Below, one piece after another: positions 42,277 to 50,316 of a stretch of 64,000 bases of DNA. The translations under genes and the position numbers were made by a program. The DNA comes from Streptomyces liliiviolaceus (GTDB lineage Bacteria > Actinomycetota > Actinomycetes > Streptomycetales > Streptomycetaceae): contig NZ_JAGPYQ010000001.1 of assembly GCF_018070025.1 (NCBI RefSeq), positions 930,001 through 994,000 of the forward strand, given 5' to 3'. Each line of letters begins with the position of its first letter. Positions within the stretch are counted from its first letter, which is position 1. The notes beneath the pieces are model-generated. The model ran no database searches. It was not told the origin of the DNA and worked only from the letters and a program-made list of their open reading frames with translations.

Positions 42277-42353
42277 CAATATGTCACTGACCCGTCGGCG
42301 GCACGACAGCCGTCACGGGCGGAGACACAAGGACACGAGCGGAGGTGACCCGC

Positions 42354-43010
42354 ATGGAGACCGCCAAGCGCGGCAGAAGCGGCATGAGCGAGCAGCGACG
42401 CCACCGGCTGCGTCTGGAGATCTCCCGGGAGGCGTCCCGGCTGTTCTGGGAACAGGGAGTGGACGCCACCAGCGGTGACCAGATCGCCGAGGCGGTGGGG
42501 CTGTCCACGCGCACCATCTGGCGCCACTTCCGCAGCAAGGAGAGCTGCGCCGAACCCATCGTCACGCAGGGCGTGGAATGGGAGATGAGCACACTGCGCG
42601 ACTGGCCCGCCCACCTCTCGCTCGAAGAGCGCTTCAGCACGGAGGCGCTCCGGTTCCGGCGTGAGGCCAGCCCCGTCGAACTGGCCGACAACGGCCTCGC
42701 GATCCGGATGATCCGGCTCGGCGACACGGAGCCCGCCCTGCGCACCGCCTGGCTGATGGCCTGCGACCAGGTGGAGCGCGAGATGGCCGGGATCATCGCG
42801 AAGCGGCTGGGCCGCCCGGCCACCGACCTCCAGGTGCGCCTGCACGCCGCGGCCGCCTCCGCCGCCATCCGGGTCCTCAACGAGGAGATCGGCGCGGCCC
42901 TCCTGGACGGCGCCGACCCCGCCCAGTTCGCCGACGCCCCCGAACGCCTGGCCCGCGCGGTCCGCGAAGCCACGGGCGGAACGGTAGGAGACCCGGTCAC
43001 AGACCTGTAG
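42354..43010 (+). CDS. TetR-family transcriptional regulator
   Basis: The 218-residue protein starts METAKRGRSGMSEQRRHRLR at ATG 42354, behind GGAGG. The helix-turn-helix is LEISREASRLFWEQGVDATS with SGDQIAEAVGLSTRTIWRHF, the normal TetR_N pattern. The C-terminal ligand domain (LSLEERFSTEALRFRREASP, LIDGADP-like end) is not assignable. It lies 98 bases after the DUF3159 gene on the same strand, and matching palindromes precede GPP34, DUF3159 and itself. It is the natural candidate for a repressor of all three. Confidence 0.9.
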   Translation: METAKRGRSGMSEQRRHRLRLEISREASRLFWEQGVDATSGDQIAEAVGLSTRTIWRHFRSKESCAEPIVTQGVEWEMSTLRDWPAHLSLEERFSTEALRFRREASPVELADNGLAIRMIRLGDTEPALRTAWLMACDQVEREMAGIIAKRLGRPATDLQVRLHAAAASAAIRVLNEEIGAALLDGADPAQFADAPERLARAVREATGGTVGDPVTDL

Positions 43011-43026
43011 GGGTACGGGGCTTTCA

Positions 43027-43067
43027 GGGGCGCGGGGAACGACCCTTAGGGGCGCGGGGAACTGCGC
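43027..43067 (+). repeat. K element and partial copy in a convergent gap
   Basis: A partial core (43027-43041, ending GGGGAAC) and a full forward core (43049-43067) stand between the TetR and cutC stops, followed by the CACCCCCACCG tail. Confidence 0.8.
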
Positions 43068-43116
43068 AATCCCTGACGCCCACCCCCACCGCCCCGCAGA
43101 CGAAACACCCGCCCAC

Positions 43117-43809
43117 TCACCCCGCATCCAGCGCGGAGCGCCACTCGCGAACCGCCGCCGCGGACACCACCCCGGCCCAACCCCCCACCCGCGCCGCACC
43201 CCCGATGTGGAACGCGTCCACACCCCCCGCCCGCAGCCGGGCGACATGGCCGAGACGCAACCCCCCGCCCACGAGAAGCTGGGGCTCGTACCCCGCCTCC
43301 CCCCGCCGCCCCGCCTCCGCGAGCAACGTCGGCATGCCCTCGTCCACGCCCCCCACGGCCCCCGCCGTGAGATACGTGTCCAGGCCGGGAAGTTCGCAGA
43401 GCCGCTTGCGCAGGGCGTCCCGGTCGGCCGCCCGGTCGATCGCCCGGTGGAACGTCCACCCGCAGCCGTCCAGTTCGGCGAGCACCGACTCCAGCGCGGC
43501 CAGATCGGGCTCCCCGTTCTCGTCCAGGAACCCGAGCACGAACTCGTCCGCCCCGGCCGCCCGCAACTCCCGCGCCACCCGTACGAGCGCTCGTACGTCC
43601 CCGGCCGCGAAACCGTCCGCCAGGCGCAGCATGACGCGCAGCGAGATGCCGACGGCGGCCCGGATCCCGGCGAAGGTCTCGACCGGCGGGGTGAGCCCGT
43701 CGGCGGCCATGTCGGTGACGAGTTCCAGCCGGTCCGCGCCTCCGGCCTCGGCGGCGACCGCGTCCTCGACGTCAAGGGCGATCACCTCCAGGACTGCACG
43801 CTTGCTCAT
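43117..43809 (-). CDS. cutC: CutC-family copper homeostasis protein
   Basis: The 230-residue TIM-barrel protein starts MSKRAVLEVIALDVEDAVAA, with AGAGGT upstream. CutC signatures are visible: AGGADRLELVTDMAADGLTP, VMLRLADGF, DEFVLGFLDENGEPDLAALE, WTFHRAIDRAADRDAL, LVGGGLRLGHVARL and DAFHIGGAARVG. Members were linked to copper tolerance in E. coli and eukaryotes, though the biochemical activity is unsettled. It is cytoplasmic and monocistronic. Confidence 0.92.
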   Translation of the reverse strand: MSKRAVLEVIALDVEDAVAAEAGGADRLELVTDMAADGLTPPVETFAGIRAAVGISLRVMLRLADGFAAGDVRALVRVARELRAAGADEFVLGFLDENGEPDLAALESVLAELDGCGWTFHRAIDRAADRDALRKRLCELPGLDTYLTAGAVGGVDEGMPTLLAEAGRRGEAGYEPQLLVGGGLRLGHVARLRAGGVDAFHIGGAARVGGWAGVVSAAAVREWRSALDAG

Positions 43810-43998
43810 AGGACCTCTTCCCTCGGGCGGCTACAGATCGACGGGATTGACGGGCTACAGGTCTAGTCCAATAGTCAGCCTACGCGACCGTCGTCGGCGG
43901 ACGAGGCGGACGAGGCGTACGGACGCCCCCGGCGAGTGCGCGCGCATCCTCGCGCACCCCGACCGAACGCGGGCGACGGCAGGCGGACAATGGAACCC

Positions 43999-44670
43999 AT
44001 GGCCGATCCCGACGCCCTGCGCACCCGCTGGTCCCGCACACTCCACCGGAGCCGCGGAACGGAGACCCCCGACTCCGCCCTCGACTCCACCCCCACCCCC
44101 TCGCCGGAGGCCTACGCCGACAACCTCCTCGCCCGCTGGTCGGAACCCCAGCGGCGCTACCACACCCTCGATCACCTCACGGCGGTGCTGGACCACGTCG
44201 ACGTGCTGGAGAAGGCCGCGGACGACCCGGATCTGGTCCGGCTGGCCGCGTGGTTCCACGACGCGGTCTACCTCCCCGACCGCTCCGAGAACGAGGAACG
44301 CTCGGCCCGGCTCGCCGAGCGCGCGCTCCCCGAGGCCGGCCTCTCCGCCGCCGCGACGGCCGAGGTCGCCCGCCTCGTCCGGCTGACGGTCACGCACGCC
44401 CCGGCCGGCGACGACCCGAACGGGCAGGTCCTGTGCGACGCCGACCTGGCGATCCTCGCCTCGCCGCCGGACGCGTACGCCGCCTACACGGCAGCGGTCC
44501 GCGAGGAGTACGCCTTCGTGCCCCCGGACGCCTTCCGCGAGGGTCGCGCGGCGATCCTCCGCCAGCTCCTCGATCTGCCGCGCCTCTTCCACACCCCTTA
44601 CGGGACAAGGGAATGGGAGGGCCCGGCCCGTCACAACCTGACGAGCGAGCTGACGCTGTTGACGGCCTGA
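43999..44670 (+). CDS. HD-domain metal-dependent phosphohydrolase-like protein
   Basis: The 223-residue protein starts MADPDALRTRWSRTLHRSRG. It has metal-ligand motifs of the HD superfamily: RRYHTLDHLTAVL (His), AAWFHDAVYLPDRSENEERS (HD pair with the following Asp and Glu), then LCDADLAILASPP (Asp). This matches the predicted HD phosphohydrolases annotated as hypothetical metal-dependent enzymes in many actinobacteria. Substrates are unknown and may be nucleotides. GACAAT at 43986-43991 is 7 bases before this ATG, so a leaderless start is favoured over the in-frame ATG at 43990. Confidence 0.85.
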   Translation: MADPDALRTRWSRTLHRSRGTETPDSALDSTPTPSPEAYADNLLARWSEPQRRYHTLDHLTAVLDHVDVLEKAADDPDLVRLAAWFHDAVYLPDRSENEERSARLAERALPEAGLSAAATAEVARLVRLTVTHAPAGDDPNGQVLCDADLAILASPPDAYAAYTAAVREEYAFVPPDAFREGRAAILRQLLDLPRLFHTPYGTREWEGPARHNLTSELTLLTA

Positions 44671-44718
44671 ACCCCACCCGGTGGAATGGGCTGTCCACCG
44701 TCGAGGTTGGCACTTGAT

Positions 44719-46101
44719 ATGCCCGTCCCCACGAGCTCCAGCTCACCCACGCCCGCCCGCACGCCACAGCCCGAGCCTACGTCCGTACCCACGTCCGTAC
44801 CCACGTCCGTACCCACGTCCATGCCCCTGGCCGTCTACATCCTCGGGCTCTCCGTCTTCGCGCTGGGCACCAGCGAGTTCATGCTCTCCGGGCTGCTGCC
44901 CGCCGTCGCGGACGACATGCACGTGTCCATTCCGCGCGCGGGCCTGCTGATATCCGCCTTCGCGGTCGGCATGGTCGTCGGCGCGCCCCTGCTGGCCGTG
45001 GCCACGCTCCGGCTGCCCCGCCGCACCACCCTCATCGCGCTCATCAGCGTCTTCGGCCTCGGCCAGATCGCGGGCGCCCTCGCCCCGAACTACGCCGTGC
45101 TCTTCACGTCCCGAGTCGTGAGCGCGCTGGCCTGCGCCGGCTTCTGGGCGGTCGGCGCGGCCGTCGCCGTCGCCATGGTCCCGGTGAACGCCCGTGCCCG
45201 CGCGCTCGCCGTGATGATCGGCGGCCTGTCGATCGCGAACGTCCTCGGCGTCCCGGCGGGCGCCTTCCTCGGCGAGAGCCTCGGCTGGCGCTCGGCGTTC
45301 TGGGCGGTCGGCGCGGCCAGCGCGGTCGCGCTCGTCGGAGTGGCCACCCTCATCCCCCGTATCCCGCTCCCCGACGAGAAGCCCCGGCTCAGGAACGAGC
45401 TGCGGATCTACCGCGACCGGCAGGTCTGGCTCACGATCTCGCTGATCGCGTTCTCGGCGGGCGGGGTGTTCTGCGCGTTCAGCTATCTCGCGCCGCTGCT
45501 CACGGACGTGGCCGGGCTCGACGAGGGCTGGGTGCCTGCGGTGCTCGCGCTGTTCGGGATCGGCGCGCTCATCGGGACGACGATCGGCGGCCGGATCGCG
45601 GACGCGCACCTCTTCGGCGTGCTGCTGTCGGGCATCGCGGCCTCGACGGTCCTGCTCGTGACGCTCGCCCTGCTCGCGCAGTACGCCGTCGCGGCGGCCG
45701 TCCTCGCCTTCCTCCTCGGCGTCTCCGCCTTCTACACCGCCCCGGCGCTCAACGCCCGGCTGTTCAACGTCGCGACCGCCGCCCCCACCCTGGCCGCCGC
45801 GACCACCACGGCCGCCTTCAACCTCGGCAACACCGGCGGCCCCTGGATCGGCGGCGCCGCCATCGACGCGGGCCTCGGCTTCGCCTCCCCCGCCTGGGCG
45901 GGAGCGGCCCTGACCATCACGGCGGGCGTACTGACCGCGATCTCGCTGCGCCTGTACCGGCGCGGGACGTCGTCGCGAGTGGTCACCCGGGCCGCACCCA
46001 GGATCGAGACCGGCACGGCGGCCGAGCCGGCGGTCGAGCCGGCGGTCGAGGCCATGACCGTGATCGGGGCGGACAAAAATACCGACCGCTCCGCGAACTG
46101 A
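44719..46101 (+). CDS. Cmx/CmlR-like MFS efflux transporter
   Basis: The 460-residue membrane protein has 12 helices. After a repetitive Pro/Thr/Ser N-terminus, PLAVYILGLSVFALGTSEFM starts the first helix, as in chloramphenicol exporters (CmlR/Cmx) of streptomycetes and rhodococci. LLISAFAVGMVVGAPLLAVA and GAAVAVAMVPVNARARALAV are conserved family segments. The N-terminal extension contains a four-copy 12-bp repeat encoding TSVP units, so the true start may be ATG 44821 right after it. The substrate could be chloramphenicol or an arabinose-like sugar; both are claimed for relatives. Confidence 0.87.
   Translation: MPVPTSSSSPTPARTPQPEPTSVPTSVPTSVPTSMPLAVYILGLSVFALGTSEFMLSGLLPAVADDMHVSIPRAGLLISAFAVGMVVGAPLLAVATLRLPRRTTLIALISVFGLGQIAGALAPNYAVLFTSRVVSALACAGFWAVGAAVAVAMVPVNARARALAVMIGGLSIANVLGVPAGAFLGESLGWRSAFWAVGAASAVALVGVATLIPRIPLPDEKPRLRNELRIYRDRQVWLTISLIAFSAGGVFCAFSYLAPLLTDVAGLDEGWVPAVLALFGIGALIGTTIGGRIADAHLFGVLLSGIAASTVLLVTLALLAQYAVAAAVLAFLLGVSAFYTAPALNARLFNVATAAPTLAAATTTAAFNLGNTGGPWIGGAAIDAGLGFASPAWAGAALTITAGVLTAISLRLYRRGTSSRVVTRAAPRIETGTAAEPAVEPAVEAMTVIGADKNTDRSAN
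44779..44826 (+). repeat. Four-copy 12-bp tandem repeat inside the efflux gene
   Basis: ACGTCCGTACCC is repeated at 44779, 44791 and 44803 exactly, and ends with ACGTCCATGCCC at 44815, whose ATG (44821) is a candidate start codon. The units encode TSVP. Copy-number change would keep the frame and alter only the N-terminal tail. Confidence 0.85.
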
Positions 46102-46119
46102 TCACCTATCCTCACCGGC

Positions 46120-47199
46120 ATGCGAGCCATGGGTGGGGACCAGGTGGAAGAGGCCGTCTCGGGTGCGGTCGCGGCCCTGCGGGGCGCGGCCGACCGGGAC
46201 TGGGACGTACGAGCGGGCCGTCTCGAATGGAGCTGCCGCAGAACGGCGGAGCACATCGCCTCGGACCTCGTCTCGTACGCGGGCCAGCTCGCGGGCCGCC
46301 CCACCGACCGCTACGTACCCTTCCGTATCGCCTTCGACGAGTGCGAGAGCCCCGAGGACCTCCTCCAGGTCGTCGAGACGACCGGCGCCCTCCTCGCGGC
46401 GGCCGTGCGCACCACGCCGAGGGAGGCGCGGGCCTTCCACCCGTTCCCCTTCCGCAGCGCGAACCGTGAGGGTTTCGCCGCGATGGGTGTCGCCGAGGTG
46501 CTCCTGCACACGCACGACATCGCGGAGGGCCTGGGCATCGCGTACGAGCCGCCGGCCGCGCTCTGCGCCGACGTGCTGACGCGGATCTTCCCGCACGTAC
46601 GCCCCGAACCCGGCCCCGACCACTGGCGGACCCTCCTGTGGGCCACGGGCCGCGGCGAACTGCCCGGCCGGGCGCCCCTCACCACCTGGCGGTGGAGCAA
46701 CAACCTCGTCATACCGGCCGAACGCCTCACCCTCCAGGGCGTCACCCCCGCGGCGGCCGCCGACCTCACCGCGGGCGGCACCGGCGGCTTCGAGTGGATC
46801 GAGGGCGGCCCCTTCCAGGGCACGCGGGACGCCGCGGGCATGGTCGTCAAGGCGTACGAGGCCGGGGTGCACCGGCCCGAGTGGGGCATGTTCGTCCTCG
46901 TACGGCGGGAGGACGGCCGCGCGGTCGGCGGCATGGGCTTCCACGGCGCCCCGGACGACGAGGGCCGCGCCGAGGTCGGCTACGACCTGGCCGAGTCGGC
47001 CCGCGGCAACGGATACGCCACCGAGGCCCTGCGCGCCATGTCCGCCTGGGCGCTGGCCCGTGACGACGTCTCCTACCTGCTCGCGACGGTGGACCGCACC
47101 AACTCCCCCTCCCAGCGCGTGATCTCACGCGTGGGCTTCACCCGGGTGGGCTCGGTGGACGACGACGGGGAGCAGTACGCGTACGAGCTACGCGGCTGA
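46120..47199 (+). CDS. Fusion of MDMPI/DinB-like domain and GNAT acetyltransferase
   Basis: The 359-residue protein starts MRAMGGDQVEEAVSGAVAAL. Residues about 1-185 match the mycothiol-dependent maleylpyruvate isomerase (DinB_2-like) fold, with metal-binding His in RRTAEHIASDL and LLHTHDIAEGLG. From about 195 a GNAT domain follows (WRWSNNLVIPAERLTLQGVT). AEVGYDLAESARGNGYATEALRAM is the acetyl-CoA motif A, and LLATVDRTNSPSQRVISRVGF completes it. This two-enzyme fusion is uncommon and hints at a mycothiol- or thiol-linked acylation. TATCCT 7 bases before ATG suggests leaderless transcription. Confidence 0.85.
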   Translation: MRAMGGDQVEEAVSGAVAALRGAADRDWDVRAGRLEWSCRRTAEHIASDLVSYAGQLAGRPTDRYVPFRIAFDECESPEDLLQVVETTGALLAAAVRTTPREARAFHPFPFRSANREGFAAMGVAEVLLHTHDIAEGLGIAYEPPAALCADVLTRIFPHVRPEPGPDHWRTLLWATGRGELPGRAPLTTWRWSNNLVIPAERLTLQGVTPAAAADLTAGGTGGFEWIEGGPFQGTRDAAGMVVKAYEAGVHRPEWGMFVLVRREDGRAVGGMGFHGAPDDEGRAEVGYDLAESARGNGYATEALRAMSAWALARDDVSYLLATVDRTNSPSQRVISRVGFTRVGSVDDDGEQYAYELRG

Positions 47200-47463
47200 G
47201 CCCGGCCGCCCCTTGGGCCTGCGCAGCCCGGACGCGTGCAGGATGCGTACGACCTCGCGGCTGCGGACCTGCACCGCGCCCTCCCGTACGGCGTCCTCGT
47301 ACCGGTGCGAGGGGATGTCGTAGTGATCGCGCTCGAAGGCGCGGGCGGGAGCGCCCAGGCGCCGCGCGAACTCATGAAGCTCGTCGAACGACACATCGCT
47401 CACCAGGTGGGACCACATGCGGCCGTGCCCCGGCCAGTCGGGCGGGTCGATGTACACGGTCAC
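47188..47463 (-). CDS. DUF4031 domain protein
   Basis: The 91-residue protein starts at GTG 47463 (VTVYIDPPDWPGHGRMWSHL) and contains DVSFDELHEFARRLGAPARA and HYDIPSHRYEDAVREGAV. These are diagnostic of DUF4031, a small actinobacterial family of unknown function. It overlaps the upstream gene by GTGA, so both are translated together, and its 3' end overlaps the convergent fusion gene by 12 bases. The conserved Asp, Trp and His residues suggest an enzyme. Confidence 0.87.
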   Translation of the reverse strand: MTVYIDPPDWPGHGRMWSHLVSDVSFDELHEFARRLGAPARAFERDHYDIPSHRYEDAVREGAVQVRSREVVRILHASGLRRPKGRPGSAA

Positions 47464-47849
47464 GAAGAACTCTCTCCGCTTCCCAGGGCCGGTCCGAGCG
47501 CGCCCACCGGGGCGACGCTCACCCCGGCCTTGTGACACACCCAGTGCGGGTCGGGTCCCAGTTCCGGCTCCACCTCCAGGGCGTGCGGATCACCGTCACC
47601 GCAGACGGGACAGAGTGGCCAGCGCCCGTACGTCTCCAGCAACGCGTCCTGGACGTCCTGGGCGACCAGCCCGGCCACGTACTCCACACCCTCGGGCCAC
47701 TGCTCCACCCACCACCGCCGCTGTACGACGGACTCCTCGACCATCGACACGACATCGGCCTCCGCGACCTCCCCCGCCACAAGATCAGCGATAACGAGAG
47801 CCCGAGCCGCATGAAGAGCCCGTTCGAGAGGAGCGACGGATGATTCCAT
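47460..47849 (-). CDS. Hypothetical protein with CPxC motif, coupled to DUF4031
   Basis: The 129-residue product starts MESSVAPLERALHAARALVI. The N-terminal half is helical (LVAGEVAEADVVSMVEESVV, then WPEGVEYVAGLVAQDVQDAL). A LCPVCGDGDPHALEVEPEL segment and a later WVCHKAG follow, together a plausible zinc site. Its TGA overlaps the GTG of the DUF4031 gene. The pair is likely an operon driven from the repeat-bearing gap at 47850-48038. I know homologues as hypothetical only. Confidence 0.8.
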   Translation of the reverse strand: MESSVAPLERALHAARALVIADLVAGEVAEADVVSMVEESVVQRRWWVEQWPEGVEYVAGLVAQDVQDALLETYGRWPLCPVCGDGDPHALEVEPELGPDPHWVCHKAGVSVAPVGALGPALGSGESSS

Positions 47850-47910
47850 ACATACATTGTGCGCCAGCGGGTTTCGGGCCCCCGGGGAACGGCCCGGTCT
47901 TCTGCTTTTA

Positions 47911-47990
47911 GGGGCGCGGGGAACGGCGCAGTCTTTTCGCCCTTCAGGGGCGCGGGGAACTGCGCGACCAGCCCCCACCGGCCCGCACCC
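47911..47990 (+). repeat. Two K elements in a divergent promoter gap
   Basis: A GAACGGCGC-variant core (47911-47929) with the AGTCTTTTCGC spacer and a full core (47947-47965) with GACCAGCCCCCACCGGCCC lie between two gene starts. A terminator role cannot explain this position. Confidence 0.85.
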
Positions 47991-48021
47991 GACGAACCAC
48001 CCCTTGACCCTCCCCCCACCC

Positions 48022-48065
48022 GAAAATATCTTTCATACGTGACCCAAGAAGTGAAGGAAATTTTC
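48022..48065. promoter_or_regulatory. Putative MurR/RpiR operator spanning the regulator start
   Basis: GAAAATATCTTTCA (48022-48035) and TGAAGGAAATTTTC (48052-48065) are inverted repeats matching at 12 of 14 positions. They flank the GTG start at 48039. TATCTT at 48027-48032 is 6 bases before that GTG and could be the -10 of a leaderless transcript, which binding would block. Confidence 0.6.
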
Positions 48066-48956
48066 GCGGGCGAACCCCCGCCACCCCCCGCAGCCCTCGC
48101 CGCAAAGGTCCGCACCCTGGCCCCCTCGATGACCCGCTCCATGCAGCGAGTGGCGGAAGCCGTCGCCCAGGACCCCGCAGGCTGCGCCGCCCTCACGGTC
48201 ACCGGCCTCGCAGAACTGACCGGCACCAGCGAAGCGACAGTCGTCCGCACGGCCCGCCTCCTCGGCTACCCCGGCTACCGCGACCTGCGCCTCGCCCTCG
48301 CCGGCCTCGCCGCCCAGCAGCAGTCGGGCCGCGCCCCCGCCGTGACCGCCGACATCGCGGTCGACGACCCGATCGCGGACGTCGTCGCCAAGCTCGCGTA
48401 CGACGAGCAGCAGACGCTCGCCGACACCGCCGCCGCACTGGACACGGTGCAACTGGGCGCGGCGGTCGGGGCGCTCGCGGCGGCCCGCCGTATCGACGTG
48501 TACGGCGTCGGCGCGTCCGGGCTCGTCGCCCAGGACCTCACCCAGAAGCTGCTGCGCATCGGGCTGATAGCCCACGCCCACAACGACCCGCATCTCGCCG
48601 TGACCAACGCCGTGCAGTTGCGCGCCAAGGACGTGGCGATCGCGATCACGCACTCCGGGGCGACCGGCGACGTCATCGAGCCGTTGCGGGTCGCGTTCGA
48701 GCACGGGGCGACGACGATCGCGATCACGGGGCGGCCGGACGGGCCCGTGACCCAGTACGCGGACCACATCCTGACCACGTCCACGGCCCGGGAGAGCGAG
48801 CTGCGGCCGGCGGCGATGTCGTCCCGGACGAGTCAACTGCTGGTGGTGGACTGCCTGTTCATCGGGGTCGCCCAGCGCACGTACGAGACGGCGGCGCCGG
48901 CGCTGTCCGCGTCGTACGAGGCGTTGGCCCACCGGCACCGGAGTACGCCGCGGTAG
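48039..48956 (+). CDS. MurR/RpiR-family transcriptional regulator with SIS domain
   Basis: The 305-residue protein starts VTQEVKEIFAGEPPPPPAAL. Its N-terminal helix-turn-helix is MTRSMQRVAEAVAQDPAGCA, then LAELTGTSEATVVRTARLLG. Residues about 130-265 form the sugar-phosphate SIS domain (RIDVYGVGASGLVAQDLTQK, VAIAITHSGATGDVIEPLRV, TTIAITGRPDGPVTQYAD). The murQ gene follows 166 bases downstream on the same strand. By analogy with E. coli MurR the ligand is probably N-acetylmuramate 6-phosphate, which would relieve repression. Confidence 0.9.
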   Translation: MTQEVKEIFAGEPPPPPAALAAKVRTLAPSMTRSMQRVAEAVAQDPAGCAALTVTGLAELTGTSEATVVRTARLLGYPGYRDLRLALAGLAAQQQSGRAPAVTADIAVDDPIADVVAKLAYDEQQTLADTAAALDTVQLGAAVGALAAARRIDVYGVGASGLVAQDLTQKLLRIGLIAHAHNDPHLAVTNAVQLRAKDVAIAITHSGATGDVIEPLRVAFEHGATTIAITGRPDGPVTQYADHILTTSTARESELRPAAMSSRTSQLLVVDCLFIGVAQRTYETAAPALSASYEALAHRHRSTPR

Positions 48957-48984
48957 GGATGGCCGGGGGGTCGTCTGCGGGTCC

Positions 48985-49104
48985 GGTGGGGGCTGGTCGC
49001 GCAGTTCCCCGCGCCCCTTAGGGGCGAAAGGCTTGCGCCGTTCCCCGCGCCCCCAGAAGCATCCGCGCCCCTCAACACACCCGCACCCGCACCCGCACCC
49101 GCAC
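48985..49104. repeat. K elements and a CCCGCA tandem run before murQ
   Basis: Reverse cores at 48999-49017 and 49035-49053 (GCGCCGTTC variant) are followed by about four and a half copies of CCCGCA (49078-49104). They separate the regulator from murQ by 166 bases, so the pair may not be a simple operon. Confidence 0.8.
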
Positions 49105-49122
49105 CAGAAAGAGTCGCCGTAC

Positions 49123-50088
49123 ATGACCTCAAGCGCCGATGCCACCGACGCCCCCTCGTCCTCCGCATACCGCAGTGTGCGGGCCGAGTTGGAGGGCCTG
49201 ACCACGGAGGCGTTCCGTCCCGAGCACTCCGACATCGACCGACTGCCGACGCTGGACATCGCGAAGATCATGAACGGCGAGGACGCCACCGTGCCGACCG
49301 CCGTCTCCGCGCAACTGCCGAACATCGCGGCGGCGATCGACGCCATCGCGGAGCGCATGGGGCGCGGCGGCCGGCTCGTCTACGCCGGCGCCGGCACCGC
49401 CGGACGGCTCGGCGTGCTGGACGCGTCGGAGTGCCCGCCGACGTTCAACACGGACCCGGCCGAGGTCGTCGGGCTGATCGCGGGCGGTCCGGCCGCGATG
49501 ACGACGTCGGCCGAGGGGGCGGAGGACTCCGCGGAACTGGCCGTCGAGGACCTGTCCGCGCTGGGCCTCACGGCGGACGACACGGTCGTCGGCGTCTCCG
49601 CCTCGGGCCGCACCCCGTACGCGATCGGGGCGGTCGAGCACGCCCGCGCGCTCGGCGTCCTCACGGTCGGCCTGTCCTGCAACGCGGACAGCGCGCTGGC
49701 GGCAGCGGCCGACCACGGCATCGAGGTCGTGGTGGGCCCCGAGCTGCTCACGGGCTCCACCCGGCTGAAGGCGGGCACGGCGCAGAAGCTCGTCCTCAAC
49801 ATGCTGTCGACGATCACGATGATCCGCCTGGGCAAGACGTACGGGAACCTGATGGTCGACGTACGCGCCTCGAACGAGAAGCTGCGGGCGCGTTCACGGC
49901 GTATCGTCGCGCTCGCCACGGGTGCCTCGGACGAGGAGATCGAGGCGGCGCTGGCCGCGACGGACGGCGAGGTGAAGAACGCGATCCTCACGATCCTGGG
50001 CACCGTGGACGCCCCCACGGCCGCCGACCTCCTCAAAGCAACGAACGGCCACCTGCGCGAGGCCCTGGCAACGACCCACCGCCCCTGA
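49123..50088 (+). CDS. murQ: N-acetylmuramic acid 6-phosphate etherase
   Basis: The 321-residue SIS-fold lyase starts MTSSADATDAPSSSAYRSVR. It splits the lactyl ether of N-acetylmuramate 6-phosphate to give GlcNAc-6-phosphate and D-lactate in cell-wall recycling. GGRLVYAGAGTAGRLGVLDA forms the phosphate site. DASECPPTF and SAEGAEDS carry the two catalytic Glu residues, and KLVLNMLSTITMIRLGKTYG with VDVRASNEKLRARS closes the fold. It follows its presumed regulator MurR. Peptidoglycan recycling is well suited to a mycelial organism remodelling its wall. Confidence 0.95.
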   Translation: MTSSADATDAPSSSAYRSVRAELEGLTTEAFRPEHSDIDRLPTLDIAKIMNGEDATVPTAVSAQLPNIAAAIDAIAERMGRGGRLVYAGAGTAGRLGVLDASECPPTFNTDPAEVVGLIAGGPAAMTTSAEGAEDSAELAVEDLSALGLTADDTVVGVSASGRTPYAIGAVEHARALGVLTVGLSCNADSALAAAADHGIEVVVGPELLTGSTRLKAGTAQKLVLNMLSTITMIRLGKTYGNLMVDVRASNEKLRARSRRIVALATGASDEEIEAALAATDGEVKNAILTILGTVDAPTAADLLKATNGHLREALATTHRP

Positions 50089-50102
50089 CCCCACCTACCT
50101 AC

Positions 50103-50200
50103 AGGGGCGCGGGGTGCTTTTAGGGGCGCGGGGAACGGCGCAATCTTTTGTCTTCGGCTCTTAGGGGCGCGGGGAACGGCGCGACAAGCCCCCACCGGAC
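50103..50200 (+). repeat. Three K elements between same-strand genes
   Basis: A truncated core (50103-50114) and two GAACGGCGC-variant cores (50123-50141, 50164-50182) follow murQ, the last with the GACAAGCCCCCACCGGACC tail. The rest of the 228-base gap contains a CACCCTCACG tandem run near 50226-50250. Confidence 0.8.
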
Positions 50201-50316
50201 CCGCACCCGACGAACCCACCCCGCGCACCCTCACGCACCCTCACGCACCCTCACTGTCAGTGCCACATGCGACGCTGGTACAGCCGTGAAGCCAATCGGA
50301 AGGGACCCCAAGAGCC

